Positions 1-7,567 of a stretch of DNA of 43,570 nt are shown here, piece by piece. Positions within the stretch are counted from its first letter, which is position 1; every line of letters starts with the position of its first letter. The translations under genes were made by a program, and so were the position numbers. Source of the DNA: Jejubacter sp036620675 (GTDB taxonomy: Bacteria > Pseudomonadota > Gammaproteobacteria > Enterobacterales > Enterobacteriaceae); the NCBI GenBank assembly GCA_036620675.1, contig JAZHEE010000034.1; one strand, written 5' to 3'. The notes beneath the pieces were generated by a model. It did not search any database and was not told the DNA's origin. It worked only from the letters and a program-made list of their open reading frames with translations.

Positions 1-100
1 CGGAAACGAGTGAGCGTTTCCGGATTCTTACACAACTATTGGATCGATCAACCGATCCTTAACTGATCGGCATTACCCTGACGGGAGCTTTTTTTGTGCG
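1..100 (+). promoter_or_regulatory. Leader region upstream of yidE with overlapping hairpins
   Basis: This stretch has three inverted repeats and no gene. The first is an 8-bp perfect stem (1-8 with 15-22). Next come three related arms: 41-46 can pair with 53-58, or 52-57 can pair with 65-70, so the two hairpins exclude each other. A run of seven Ts follows at 89-95. The arrangement could be the tail of a terminator for the gene to the left of the window, or an attenuator-like leader of yidE. I cannot separate these from sequence alone, and no clear promoter was recognised. Confidence 0.35.
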
Positions 101-170
101 CCGACCCGCTGTTCATTTGAGAGGGCCCTGTCAGAATCCCTGTTGATAATGTGGTTTTCAGGGGGGGATG

Positions 171-1823
171 ATGAGTGGAATCGCATTAACGGTCGGTGTA
201 CTGGCACTGGTAGCGATCATTGGGCTGTGGATTGGTGGTATCAAAATTCGCGGTGTTGGTATGGGAATAGGCGGTGTGCTGTTCGGTGGTATTATCGTCG
301 GCCACTTTGTCGATAATGCCGGACTGGCGCTTAACGCTGATATGCTGCACGTACTACAGGAATTTGGCCTGATCCTGTTTGTGTATACCATTGGCATTCA
401 GGTGGGGCCGGGATTCTTTTCATCGCTGCGGGTTTCCGGCCTGCGGCTTAATCTGTTCGCTATTCTTATTGTGCTGCTGGGGGCGCTGGTCACGGCGGCA
501 TTGCACTATTTCTTCGCCATTCCTCTACCGGTCATTCTGGGGATTTTCTCTGGTGCGGTTACTAATACGCCGGCGCTGGGAGCCGGGCAGCAGATCCTGA
601 GCGATGTTGGTATGTCGACAGCGCAGGTCGATATGATGGGGATGAGCTACGCCATGGCTTACCCATTTGGGATCTGTGGCATCCTGCTCACTATGTGGCT
701 GATGCGTCTGATATTTCGGGTCAACATCGCGCAGGAAGCCAGCCGTTTTGAGGAAAGCTGTGGCAACAATCAGGAGCGTCTTCATACGCTTAATGTCCGG
801 GTTGAAAATCCTAACATTGATAGCCTTGCCATTCAGGATGTGCCGCTGCTTAACAGCGAGAGACTGGTTTGTTCGCGCCTGAAGCGCGGCGATCTGTTGA
901 TGGTTCCGTCGCCGACGACCCTGCTGCAGAGCGGAGACCTGCTGCATCTGGTGGGAAAGGAGCGGGATCTGCACGATGTGCAACTGATCATCGGCAGGGA
1001 GGTGGCGACCTCGCTTTCCACTCGCGGTAGCGAATTGCGGGTGGAACGGGTGGTGGTGACTAACGAGCGGGTGTTAGGAAAACGAATTCGCGATCTTAAT
1101 TACAAACAGCGCTACGATGTGGTGATTTCCCGCCTGAATCGTACTGGTGTGGAGCTGGTGGCGGGAAGCGGCGCCAGTCTACAGTTCGGTGATATTCTGA
1201 CGCTGGTTGGCAGGCCTGGCGCGATAGAAGCGGTGGCCGCGGAAATGGGTAATGCGCAGCAGAAGCTACAGCAGGTGCAGATGTTACCTGTATTTATCGG
1301 CATTGGGTTAGGCATGCTGCTAGGGTCCATACCGCTGTTTATTCCCGGTTTTCCGGCTGCGTTGCGTCTGGGGCTGGCTGGCGGGCCACTGATTATGGCG
1401 ATTGTTCTTGGGCGCATCGGTAGTATTGGCCGTCTTTACTGGTTCATGCCGCCCAGCGCCAATCTGGCGCTGCGAGAGCTTGGCATTGTGCTGTTTCTGG
1501 CTGTGGTGGGGCTTAAGTCCGGCGGTGATTTCCTGGATACCCTGGTACAGGGTGAGGGGCTAAGCTGGATTGGCTATGGGGTGGCGATTACCGCATTGCC
1601 GTTGCTTGGCGTGGCGCTACTGGCGCGTCTGTTTACCGGCATGAACTATCTGACTCTGTGTGGGATGCTGGCGGGCTCCATGACCGATCCGCCAGCGCTG
1701 GCTTTCGCCAGTAGTCTGCATGCCACCAGCGGCGCGGCGGCGCTCTCTTACGCCACGGTTTATCCGCTGGTGATGTTCCTGCGCATTATTACTCCTCAGC
1801 TGCTGGTGGTGCTGTTTTGGTAA
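171..1823 (+). CDS. yidE: YidE, AspT/YidE/YbjL-family membrane transporter
   Basis: The 550-residue product is collinear with E. coli YidE from its N-terminus (MSGIALTV) to its end. It is an inner-membrane protein with two blocks of hydrophobic helices, roughly residues 1-180 and 370-550. They flank a hydrophilic centre (about 190-360) that contains two TrkA-C (RCK_C) repeats, recognisable from the paired ERLVCSRLKRG and VVISRLNRTG type segments. Conserved membrane motifs include GIFSGAVTNTPALGAGQ in the first half and AGSMTDPPALAFA in the second, which is the typical internal duplication of the family. Relatives such as AspT exchange aspartate and alanine; the substrate of YidE is unknown. 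Two ATGs are adjacent (168 and 171). I chose 171 because it matches the conserved N-terminus and leaves a little more room after the G-run. The identity is firm; the function is only at family level. Confidence 0.95.
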   Translation: MSGIALTVGVLALVAIIGLWIGGIKIRGVGMGIGGVLFGGIIVGHFVDNAGLALNADMLHVLQEFGLILFVYTIGIQVGPGFFSSLRVSGLRLNLFAILIVLLGALVTAALHYFFAIPLPVILGIFSGAVTNTPALGAGQQILSDVGMSTAQVDMMGMSYAMAYPFGICGILLTMWLMRLIFRVNIAQEASRFEESCGNNQERLHTLNVRVENPNIDSLAIQDVPLLNSERLVCSRLKRGDLLMVPSPTTLLQSGDLLHLVGKERDLHDVQLIIGREVATSLSTRGSELRVERVVVTNERVLGKRIRDLNYKQRYDVVISRLNRTGVELVAGSGASLQFGDILTLVGRPGAIEAVAAEMGNAQQKLQQVQMLPVFIGIGLGMLLGSIPLFIPGFPAALRLGLAGGPLIMAIVLGRIGSIGRLYWFMPPSANLALRELGIVLFLAVVGLKSGGDFLDTLVQGEGLSWIGYGVAITALPLLGVALLARLFTGMNYLTLCGMLAGSMTDPPALAFASSLHATSGAAALSYATVYPLVMFLRIITPQLLVVLFW

Positions 1824-1918
1824 TTATGGCAATCCAGGATGTTGCGGATGGCTAAAATGGCCATCCATCGCTACGCTTCACTAAGGACTCAAAATGCTAC
1901 AAAGGGGATAACAGAAAA

Positions 1919-2512
1919 ATGCTCTATATCTTTGATTTAGGGAATGTCATTGTCGATATCGATTTCAGACGTGTACTGGGCGCCTGGAGCGACTTCAGCC
2001 GTATTCCCCTGGCGGAACTGCAAAAGAGTTTTGTGATGGGGGAAACCTTTCATCGTCATGAGCGTGGCGAAATCAGCGATGAAGAATTCGCCAGCCAGCT
2101 GTGCCATGAAATGTCGCTGCCTCTGAGCTACGAGCAGTTCGCTACGGGATGGCAGGCCGTGTTTGTGGCGCTACGCCCGGAGGTGATTGATATCATGCAC
2201 CGTTTACGTGATCGGGGACACAGGGTGGTGGTGCTTTCTAACACGAATCGCCTGCATACCACTTACTGGCCGGAACAGTATCCGGAAATTAAAGACGCAG
2301 CGGATCGCATCTGGCTGTCTCAGGATATGGGGATGCGTAAGCCTGAGCCGGAAATTTACCATAAAGTACTTAAAGAAGAGGGCTTTTCCGCCGAAGATAC
2401 GCTGTTTTTCGACGATAATGCCGATAATATTAAAGGCGCCGAAGCCTGCGGCATTACCAGCATTCTGGTTGTCGATAATCGTACTATTCCTGACTGGTTC
2501 GCCCGGCGCTAG
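1919..2512 (+). CDS. yihX: YihX, HAD-family alpha-D-glucose-1-phosphate phosphatase
   Basis: This 197-residue cytoplasmic enzyme of the haloacid dehalogenase superfamily closely matches E. coli YihX, which hydrolyses alpha-D-glucose 1-phosphate. Visible motifs are motif I FDLGNVI with the nucleophile Asp6, motif II in VVVLSNTN (about residues 101-108), the conserved lysine in GMRKPEPEIY, and motif IV FFDDNADNI, which holds the Mg2+-binding aspartates. The position after the nucleophile is Leu-Gly rather than the Asp-x-Asp of many HAD phosphatases, as in the E. coli protein. The start is supported by AAGGGG about ten bases upstream. In E. coli the next gene is yihY; here the next gene is dtd, so yihY has been lost or moved. 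Confidence 0.95.
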   Translation: MLYIFDLGNVIVDIDFRRVLGAWSDFSRIPLAELQKSFVMGETFHRHERGEISDEEFASQLCHEMSLPLSYEQFATGWQAVFVALRPEVIDIMHRLRDRGHRVVVLSNTNRLHTTYWPEQYPEIKDAADRIWLSQDMGMRKPEPEIYHKVLKEEGFSAEDTLFFDDNADNIKGAEACGITSILVVDNRTIPDWFARR

Positions 2513-2550
2513 CCGCTCCGTTGTTCTTCCCCTTCTTGCGTTAATGCTAT

Positions 2551-2570
2551 CCCCGTCTTGCCTGACGGGG
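2551..2570. repeat. Short inverted repeat between yihX and dtd
   Basis: A 7-bp perfect stem (2551-2557 with 2564-2570) encloses a 6-base loop. No T-run follows on either strand, so it is not a convincing intrinsic terminator. It lies where yihY stands in E. coli and may be an mRNA processing or stability hairpin, or debris from the rearrangement. Confidence 0.35.
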
Positions 2571-2620
2571 AAATAGCTGTCACTCTCACAAGCGGTTATT
2601 CCGTCAATAAGAAAGTGAAA

Positions 2621-3058
2621 ATGATTGCATTAATTCAACGCGTCGCCCGGGCTTCCGTCACCGTAGATCGGGAGACGACAGGTGAAATAGGCGCGGGACT
2701 TTTGGTTCTGCTGGGTGTCGAAAAAGAAGATAACCCACAAAAGGCCGACAGGCTCTGTGAGCGTGTGCTGGGTTATCGCATCTTCAGCGACGCGCAGGGG
2801 AAAATGAATCTCAACGTGCGCCAGGCGGGCGGTAGCCTCCTGGTTGTATCACAGTTTACGCTGGCGGCGGATACCGAACGCGGCATGCGGCCAGGGTTTT
2901 CTCGTGGTGCTGCGCCGCAGCAGGCGGAAGCTTTGTACGACTATTTTGTCGAACGCTGCCGCACCCAGGGGGGGAACGTAGAGACTGGTCGTTTTGCCGC
3001 CGATATGCAGGTATCGCTGGTTAATGACGGCCCTGTCACCTTCTGGCTACAGGTCTGA
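2621..3058 (+). CDS. dtd: D-aminoacyl-tRNA deacylase
   Basis: The product removes D-amino acids, and mischarged glycine, from tRNA and so protects translation. The 145-residue protein has the family length and the diagnostic motifs SQFTL at residues 77-81 and NDGPVT at 135-140, the latter carrying the Gly-cisPro element that rejects L-aminoacyl substrates. The reading frame is open further upstream to 2558, but the conserved N-terminus (MIALIQRVARASV) fixes the start at 2621. The purine-rich AAGAAAGTGA just ahead is a weak ribosome site. The gene is followed by fabY after 47 bases and is probably co-transcribed with it, as in E. coli. Confidence 0.96.
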   Translation: MIALIQRVARASVTVDRETTGEIGAGLLVLLGVEKEDNPQKADRLCERVLGYRIFSDAQGKMNLNVRQAGGSLLVVSQFTLAADTERGMRPGFSRGAAPQQAEALYDYFVERCRTQGGNVETGRFAADMQVSLVNDGPVTFWLQV

Positions 3059-3105
3059 TACGCCGTCGGCAGTTTCCGGCGGCGGCAACAGGAGAGAGCA
3101 CGGTT

Positions 3106-4047
3106 ATGTATTACCTTCGCGTACCAGAAACTGAAGAAGAACTCGAATGTTATTACCAGTTCCGCTGGGAGATGCTGCGTAAGCCGTTGCATCAGCCCAA
3201 AGGCTCTGAACGTGACGCCTGGGATGCTATGGCCCATCATCAGATGGTCGTGGATGAAGAGGGCAATACCGTCGCCGTAGGGCGCCTTTACGTAAATGCC
3301 GAAAATGAAGCTTCTATCCGCTTTCTGGCCGTTCACCCTTCGGTGCAGGATAAAGGTCTGGGGACGCTGGTGGCGATGACCCTGGAATCGGTAGCGCGCC
3401 AGGAGGGCGTGAAGAGAATGACCTGCAGCGCCCGTGAAGATGCAGTGGCGTTTTTCTCCCGATTGGGGTTTGTTAATCAGGGCGAGATCACCACGCCTCA
3501 GACTACGCCGATACGCCACTTCCTGATGATTAAACCGGTACAGACACTGGATGATATTTTGCATCGCGCCGACTGGTGCGGTCAGCTACAGCAGGCCTGG
3601 TATCAGCATATTCCGCTGAGCGAAAAGATGGGCGTGCGTATTCAGCAGTATACCGGCCAGAAATTTATAACCACCATGCCGGAAACCGGTAATCAGAATC
3701 CCAATCACACCCTGTTTGCCGGCAGCCTGTTTTCAATCGCCACTCTGACTGGCTGGGGGCTTATCTGGTTGATGCTGCGCGAGCGCCACCTGGGCGGCAC
3801 CATTATTCTGGCGGATGCCCATATTCGCTACAGCCGCCCGATTAGCGGGCGCCCGAGCGCCGTGGCCGATCTGGGATCGCTGAGCGGCGATCTCGACCGC
3901 CTGGCGCGCGGGCGTAAAGCCAGGGTTCAACTGGAAGTGACGCTCTACGGAGATGAAACCGCCGGAGCGGTTTTTGAAGGCATCTTTATTGTCCTCCCCG
4001 CGCGGCCCTTTGGGCCGCTGGAGGAGGGAGGAAACGAAGAGGAGTAA
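3106..4047 (+). CDS. fabY: FabY (YiiD), GNAT plus hotdog-domain fatty-acid initiation protein
   Basis: This 313-residue protein closely matches E. coli YiiD/FabY. Residues about 1-150 form a GNAT acetyltransferase-like domain, with the acetyl-CoA loop visible in VHPSVQDKGLGTLVAMTL. Residues about 165-313 form a hotdog thioesterase-like domain (HTLFAGSLFSIATLTGWG). The family has been linked to an alternative start of fatty-acid synthesis: malonyl-ACP decarboxylation, or supply of an acetoacetyl-ACP starter when FabH is absent. The annotated E. coli start lies about 16 codons upstream; here GGAGAG precedes the ATG at 3106 and the upstream sequence is not conserved, so I use the shorter form. 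It ends 3 bases from the stop of the convergent yicH. Confidence 0.93.
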   Translation: MYYLRVPETEEELECYYQFRWEMLRKPLHQPKGSERDAWDAMAHHQMVVDEEGNTVAVGRLYVNAENEASIRFLAVHPSVQDKGLGTLVAMTLESVARQEGVKRMTCSAREDAVAFFSRLGFVNQGEITTPQTTPIRHFLMIKPVQTLDDILHRADWCGQLQQAWYQHIPLSEKMGVRIQQYTGQKFITTMPETGNQNPNHTLFAGSLFSIATLTGWGLIWLMLRERHLGGTIILADAHIRYSRPISGRPSAVADLGSLSGDLDRLARGRKARVQLEVTLYGDETAGAVFEGIFIVLPARPFGPLEEGGNEEE

Positions 4048-4050
4048 GCT

Positions 4051-5799
4051 TCAGGGAGCAGGCATTGCCGCCTGAGGTACCAGCGGCGGGCGGGGCTGTT
4101 CCGCTGCCGCATTGCCTGCCAGCTCGCCGTTAATCCGTCGCTGTTCCGTTTGACGGCCCTGAGCGTCGGTCACCTCCAACAGGCCATTCACGCTGGGCTT
4201 CAGCGGCGCTCCGGCCGTCAGGCTGCCATTCAGGTTCAGTTGCAGATGGCCGTTGCCTTCTTGTCCCGGTAGCGACCATCCCCAGTGGCTCAACACATCG
4301 AGCGGCACGTTGCGGCCGTTCATCGTCAGCGAGAACTGGCGCTGCGGCAGCTGGGATACCGTGGCATTGGCCTCCATCAATCCTTCTCCGGCAAAGGCGC
4401 TCAGCTCGTTGACCCGAATTGCGTCAGACGCTGCTTCCAGCTTGATGGAAGGATGGCGCAGATCGGTACGGTTGAAGGTGGCCGTGGCGGCATTCAGACT
4501 CAGGGTGCCCGACCACAGTCCCCATTGACGGTTGCGCACCAGCTGAAGCTGGCGGCCGCTGCCGTCCAGACCCGTCAACTGGAACGGGAAGTCGGGATTA
4601 ATATCGATCAACAGGTTACGGCTGGCGGAGGCGCTTTTTATCGTAATGGTGTTCAGCCATTCAGGCAGTTGTGTCTGCCACAGTGAACGCCAGTTTTCGG
4701 GCAGCGTATACTCAAAGCCCGCCAGCACCAGTTCATTCAGCGCCAGCGTTCGGCTGGCGCGTTGCCAGGAGCCTGTCGCCCGAACCATGCCGTTTTCCCA
4801 GCGTGAAGTGAATTGACGTAATTTCACGCCATCGGGGGAAAGGTCGGCATTAAAGATGGGATCGAACAGGTGAACTCTGCCGTAGATGAGTTCACTGGCG
4901 TTTAACGACAGGGCGCCGTCGTCGCTGCTCCATGCGCCATGGTTGAGCGTAACGTTACGCAGATTCAGATCCAGATCGGTCACGGCCCATCCAGGCCCCT
5001 GGAGACGGGCGTCGGTCACATCCATATTGTTTATCTTCACCGATGGCAAATCCCTTACCGGCTTTAAAAACCCGGTAAGGGATTTGTCGGACTGAAGGCG
5101 AATGTTGTTCAGGCGCAGCGTGTTGATTAGCCAGTGGCCGTCAGCATCGCGCCGGGCGCTGGCAGTTAACGCGCCGCGCGAAAGATCGGCGCCAACGGTG
5201 GTCAGCGTCAGGTTGCGATCGTGGATATTGCCCTGAATCAGGACATTACGTGCCGGAATACCGTTAAGCGTCAGCTCCCCCGCGCTGATTTCTAATTGTG
5301 CCTGGCTGCCGAATGGAGAGCCCGCTTCCGGTAGCCAGGGCGTGATGCCGCCATTGATCCGGCTCCCGCTAAACGCCCATGGCTCACCTGTCCGGTTTAG
5401 CGCCATTCTGCGCAGTCGCAGGGTATCGGCCTGCAGCGGGACGGTGAGCGGGCGATTATTCAGGTTCAGGGTACCGTCTGTTAGCGTCAGGGAAGAGACG
5501 CGGCGTAGCCCGGTCAACTGGCGAGCGCTCAGGCCAATATCCACATTTTTTGCCACCAGGGAGGCCGGATGACCATTCTGCCCGAAACTGACGTTTTCCA
5601 GCATCAGATGGGTTGGGGAGGCCCAGCGGTGATTCAGGCGATCGAAGGTCAGATGGTAGCGGCTGTGTTCGTTAATCCAGCCGGTGATCTGGTTTGCCCC
5701 CCAGCGGGTTTGCAGCATGATATACAGCGCCACAACCACCAGCACAATGGCAACAAGTAGCGTAACGATCAGTTTTTTAAGCAATGTGATTACCCCCAT
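4051..5799 (-). CDS. yicH: YicH, AsmA-family inner-membrane-anchored protein
   Basis: This 582-residue protein has one N-terminal membrane anchor (about residues 7-29) and a long, beta-rich periplasmic body typical of the AsmA/TamB-like superfamily. It aligns with E. coli YicH throughout, for example QTRWGANQI near residue 31 and ALNELVLAGFEYTLPENW further on. AsmA-like proteins are thought to bridge the envelope and take part in phospholipid transport; the specific role of YicH is not settled. The C-terminal tail (PRPPLVPQAAMPAP) is proline/alanine-rich and poorly conserved. The start has a weak ribosome site, and a TTG five codons downstream is an alternative. The coding sequence contains a striking 15-bp palindrome (5047-5086). 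XanP lies upstream on the same strand but is separated by a strong terminator, so yicH should have its own promoter. Confidence 0.92.
   Translation of the reverse strand: MGVITLLKKLIVTLLVAIVLVVVALYIMLQTRWGANQITGWINEHSRYHLTFDRLNHRWASPTHLMLENVSFGQNGHPASLVAKNVDIGLSARQLTGLRRVSSLTLTDGTLNLNNRPLTVPLQADTLRLRRMALNRTGEPWAFSGSRINGGITPWLPEAGSPFGSQAQLEISAGELTLNGIPARNVLIQGNIHDRNLTLTTVGADLSRGALTASARRDADGHWLINTLRLNNIRLQSDKSLTGFLKPVRDLPSVKINNMDVTDARLQGPGWAVTDLDLNLRNVTLNHGAWSSDDGALSLNASELIYGRVHLFDPIFNADLSPDGVKLRQFTSRWENGMVRATGSWQRASRTLALNELVLAGFEYTLPENWRSLWQTQLPEWLNTITIKSASASRNLLIDINPDFPFQLTGLDGSGRQLQLVRNRQWGLWSGTLSLNAATATFNRTDLRHPSIKLEAASDAIRVNELSAFAGEGLMEANATVSQLPQRQFSLTMNGRNVPLDVLSHWGWSLPGQEGNGHLQLNLNGSLTAGAPLKPSVNGLLEVTDAQGRQTEQRRINGELAGNAAAEQPRPPLVPQAAMPAP
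5047..5086. repeat. 15-bp perfect inverted repeat inside yicH
   Basis: Bases 5047-5061 are exactly complementary to 5072-5086, with a 10-base spacer. The repeat falls in the yicH codons for KSLTGFLKPVRDL, a stretch that is also present, with different codons, in E. coli YicH as I recall it. It is therefore not an insertion. On the yicH mRNA the stem would have a short AU-rich loop containing a run of Us. Confidence 0.8.
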
Positions 5800-5863
5800 C
5801 CCCGGAGAAGCCTAAAGGCTGTTATGCACGATTTAACGCGTCGGCTCAAGGAGGAGAATCTCA

Positions 5864-5910
5864 AACAAAAACGGCGGGCGGTGAACAGAGTGTGCCACCG
5901 CCCGCCGTTT
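5864..5910 (-). terminator. Intrinsic terminator of xanP
   Basis: On the minus strand, just after the xanP stop, a perfect 15-bp GC-rich stem (5896-5910 with 5869-5883, 12-base loop) is followed by a T-rich tract read from the complement of 5864-5870. This has the classic form of a Rho-independent terminator. It should isolate xanP from yicH. Confidence 0.9.
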
Positions 5911-5932
5911 CGGGTTCGAAACAACCGAAACG

Positions 5933-7339
5933 TTATGACTGTTTTTCCTGCTCTGGCGGGAAGATAAGGTTCAACACGATGGCGGTGATACCTCCTGCGG
6001 CGATTCCGGAAGAGAGCAGATTTTTCACCCATTCGGGTGCGAACTGCAGAATCAGTGGCTGCTGAGACACGCCAAGGCCGACGGCCAGCGACAGGGCGAT
6101 AATCATGATAGCGCGACGGTTCAGCGGCTCCCGGGAAACGATACGTACGCCGGATGCTGCGATAGTGCCAAACATTACGATGGTGGCACCGCCCAGTACC
6201 GGCTCAGGAATATGCTGCACAAAACCACTAACTGCCGGGAACAGGCCCAGCACCATCAGCATCAGTGCGACTATGAAGCCGACGTAGCGGCTGGCGACGC
6301 CGGTCAACTGAATCACGCCGTTGTTCTGGCCAAAGCAGGAGTTGGGGAAAGTATTGAAGATGGCCGAAACGAAGGAGTTCAGGCCGTTCGCCAGCACGCC
6401 TCCTTTCAGGCGCTTCATATAGACCGGGCCGGAAACCGGCTGCTCGGAAACATCGGAAGTCGCAGTAATATCGCCGATGGTTTCCAGCGATGTGATCATA
6501 AAGACCAGCATCAGCGGTAGCAGTAGATTCCAGTCGATGCCCAGACCGTAATAGAGCGGAGTCGGTACCATAAACAGTGAGGTGTTGCTCGGTGTTGTGT
6601 CTGCCGGCAGCATATCCATTCCCCAGGCGATCAGGTAGCCTATCGCCATGGCGATCACCAGCGATGAAATTCGCAGGTAAGGGTTACGCTGTCGGTTGAG
6701 CAGAATAATGGTCAGCAGCACCGCGCCCGCCAGCAGCAGGTTTTTCGGCGCACCGAAAGTGTGATCGTTCATTGCTGCGTAGCCGCCGCCGATAGAGGTG
6801 AGTCCTACCTGAATTAGCGAAAGACCGATAATCATCACCACCACCCCGGAAACCAGCGGCGTGATAATGCGGCGCGCCAGGTGAAGAACCCGGGAAATAA
6901 TCATTTCGGTACAGCTGGCAAGCATCAGCGTGCCAAACAGCGCTGCCATCATTGTCGGGACATCGGCGCCGCCGTTTTTCAGCGCCAGCCCACCCATAAT
7001 TAGCGGAGAAACAAAGTTAAAGCTGGTACCCTGAATCGACAGCAGGCCAGAGCCAACCGGGCCCCATGCTTTGATCTGAATAATGGATGCAACGCCGGAA
7101 GCAAACAGCGACATGCTGATAATGTGCTGGGTATCGGAGGCGGGTAAACCCAGCGCCTGGCAGATCAGCAGGGCGGGGGTGATGACAGCGACGAACATCG
7201 CCAGCAGATGTTGCAGGGCGGCAAACAGCGTCTGGGGCAACGGCGGTCGGTCTTCCAGACGGTAAATTAATTCGCTGGTGCTGGTCCGGGTTACCGGTGG
7301 CGCATTTTCCGGTTTAGCGGCTTTGGCGTTGGCGGACAT
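5933..7339 (-). CDS. xanP: XanP, proton-coupled xanthine permease
   Basis: This 468-residue polytopic inner-membrane protein of the NCS2/NAT purine permease family imports xanthine with protons. It is nearly identical in pattern to E. coli XanP (YicE). Conserved stretches include QHLLAMFVAVITPALL (first helix region), the block GPVGSGLLSIQGTSF, FNTFPNSCFGQNNGV with the family's signature polar residues, and the C-terminal SGIAAGGITAIVLNLIFPP. The frame is open to 7432, but the extra 31 codons have no counterpart in E. coli XanP and resemble intergenic sequence, so the ATG at 7339 is preferred. The gene is divergent from gltS. A PurR-box-like operator lies about 60 bases upstream of the start. 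Confidence 0.95.
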   Translation of the reverse strand: MSANAKAAKPENAPPVTRTSTSELIYRLEDRPPLPQTLFAALQHLLAMFVAVITPALLICQALGLPASDTQHIISMSLFASGVASIIQIKAWGPVGSGLLSIQGTSFNFVSPLIMGGLALKNGGADVPTMMAALFGTLMLASCTEMIISRVLHLARRIITPLVSGVVVMIIGLSLIQVGLTSIGGGYAAMNDHTFGAPKNLLLAGAVLLTIILLNRQRNPYLRISSLVIAMAIGYLIAWGMDMLPADTTPSNTSLFMVPTPLYYGLGIDWNLLLPLMLVFMITSLETIGDITATSDVSEQPVSGPVYMKRLKGGVLANGLNSFVSAIFNTFPNSCFGQNNGVIQLTGVASRYVGFIVALMLMVLGLFPAVSGFVQHIPEPVLGGATIVMFGTIAASGVRIVSREPLNRRAIMIIALSLAVGLGVSQQPLILQFAPEWVKNLLSSGIAAGGITAIVLNLIFPPEQEKQS

Positions 7340-7373
7340 TATAAAAACAATCCCATAGTGGAAAAGCGGTGAT

Positions 7374-7412
7374 TTTATCGGAGTGTGACGGGTAAAAGCA
7401 AACGATTGCTTT
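7374..7412 (-). promoter_or_regulatory. Candidate xanP promoter with PurR-box-like operator
   Basis: The sequence GCAAACGATTGC at 7398-7409 differs by one base from the PurR operator core GCAAACGTTTGC. It sits inside a longer near-palindrome (7395-7412). On the minus strand a possible -35 (complement of 7397-7402, TTTGCT) and -10 (complement of 7374-7379, GATAAA) are 17 bases apart, so the operator would overlap the -35. Control of a purine permease by PurR makes biological sense. The promoter elements are weak matches and remain an inference. Confidence 0.5.
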
Positions 7413-7567
7413 GCGTGGGCGCAAATATTCAAAACTATAAAATCGGACTTTTATGTAACTTTTAACCACTTTTTGTATAGAATTCGGTGCCTGTTATTAA
7501 AACACAGAGAAAAACAGGGGAAGTGTTTCGCATTTGAGCGAGATGTTGCGTGATAAAGGAGCCAACT

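Noticed and set aside
1846..1866. 7-bp hairpin after yidE
   Set aside because: No T-run follows and the stem is short; it is probably incidental.
7340..7432. Longer N-terminus for XanP
   Set aside because: The 31 extra codons have no counterpart in E. coli XanP, overlap the operator-like region, and the internal ATG at 7339 matches the family start.
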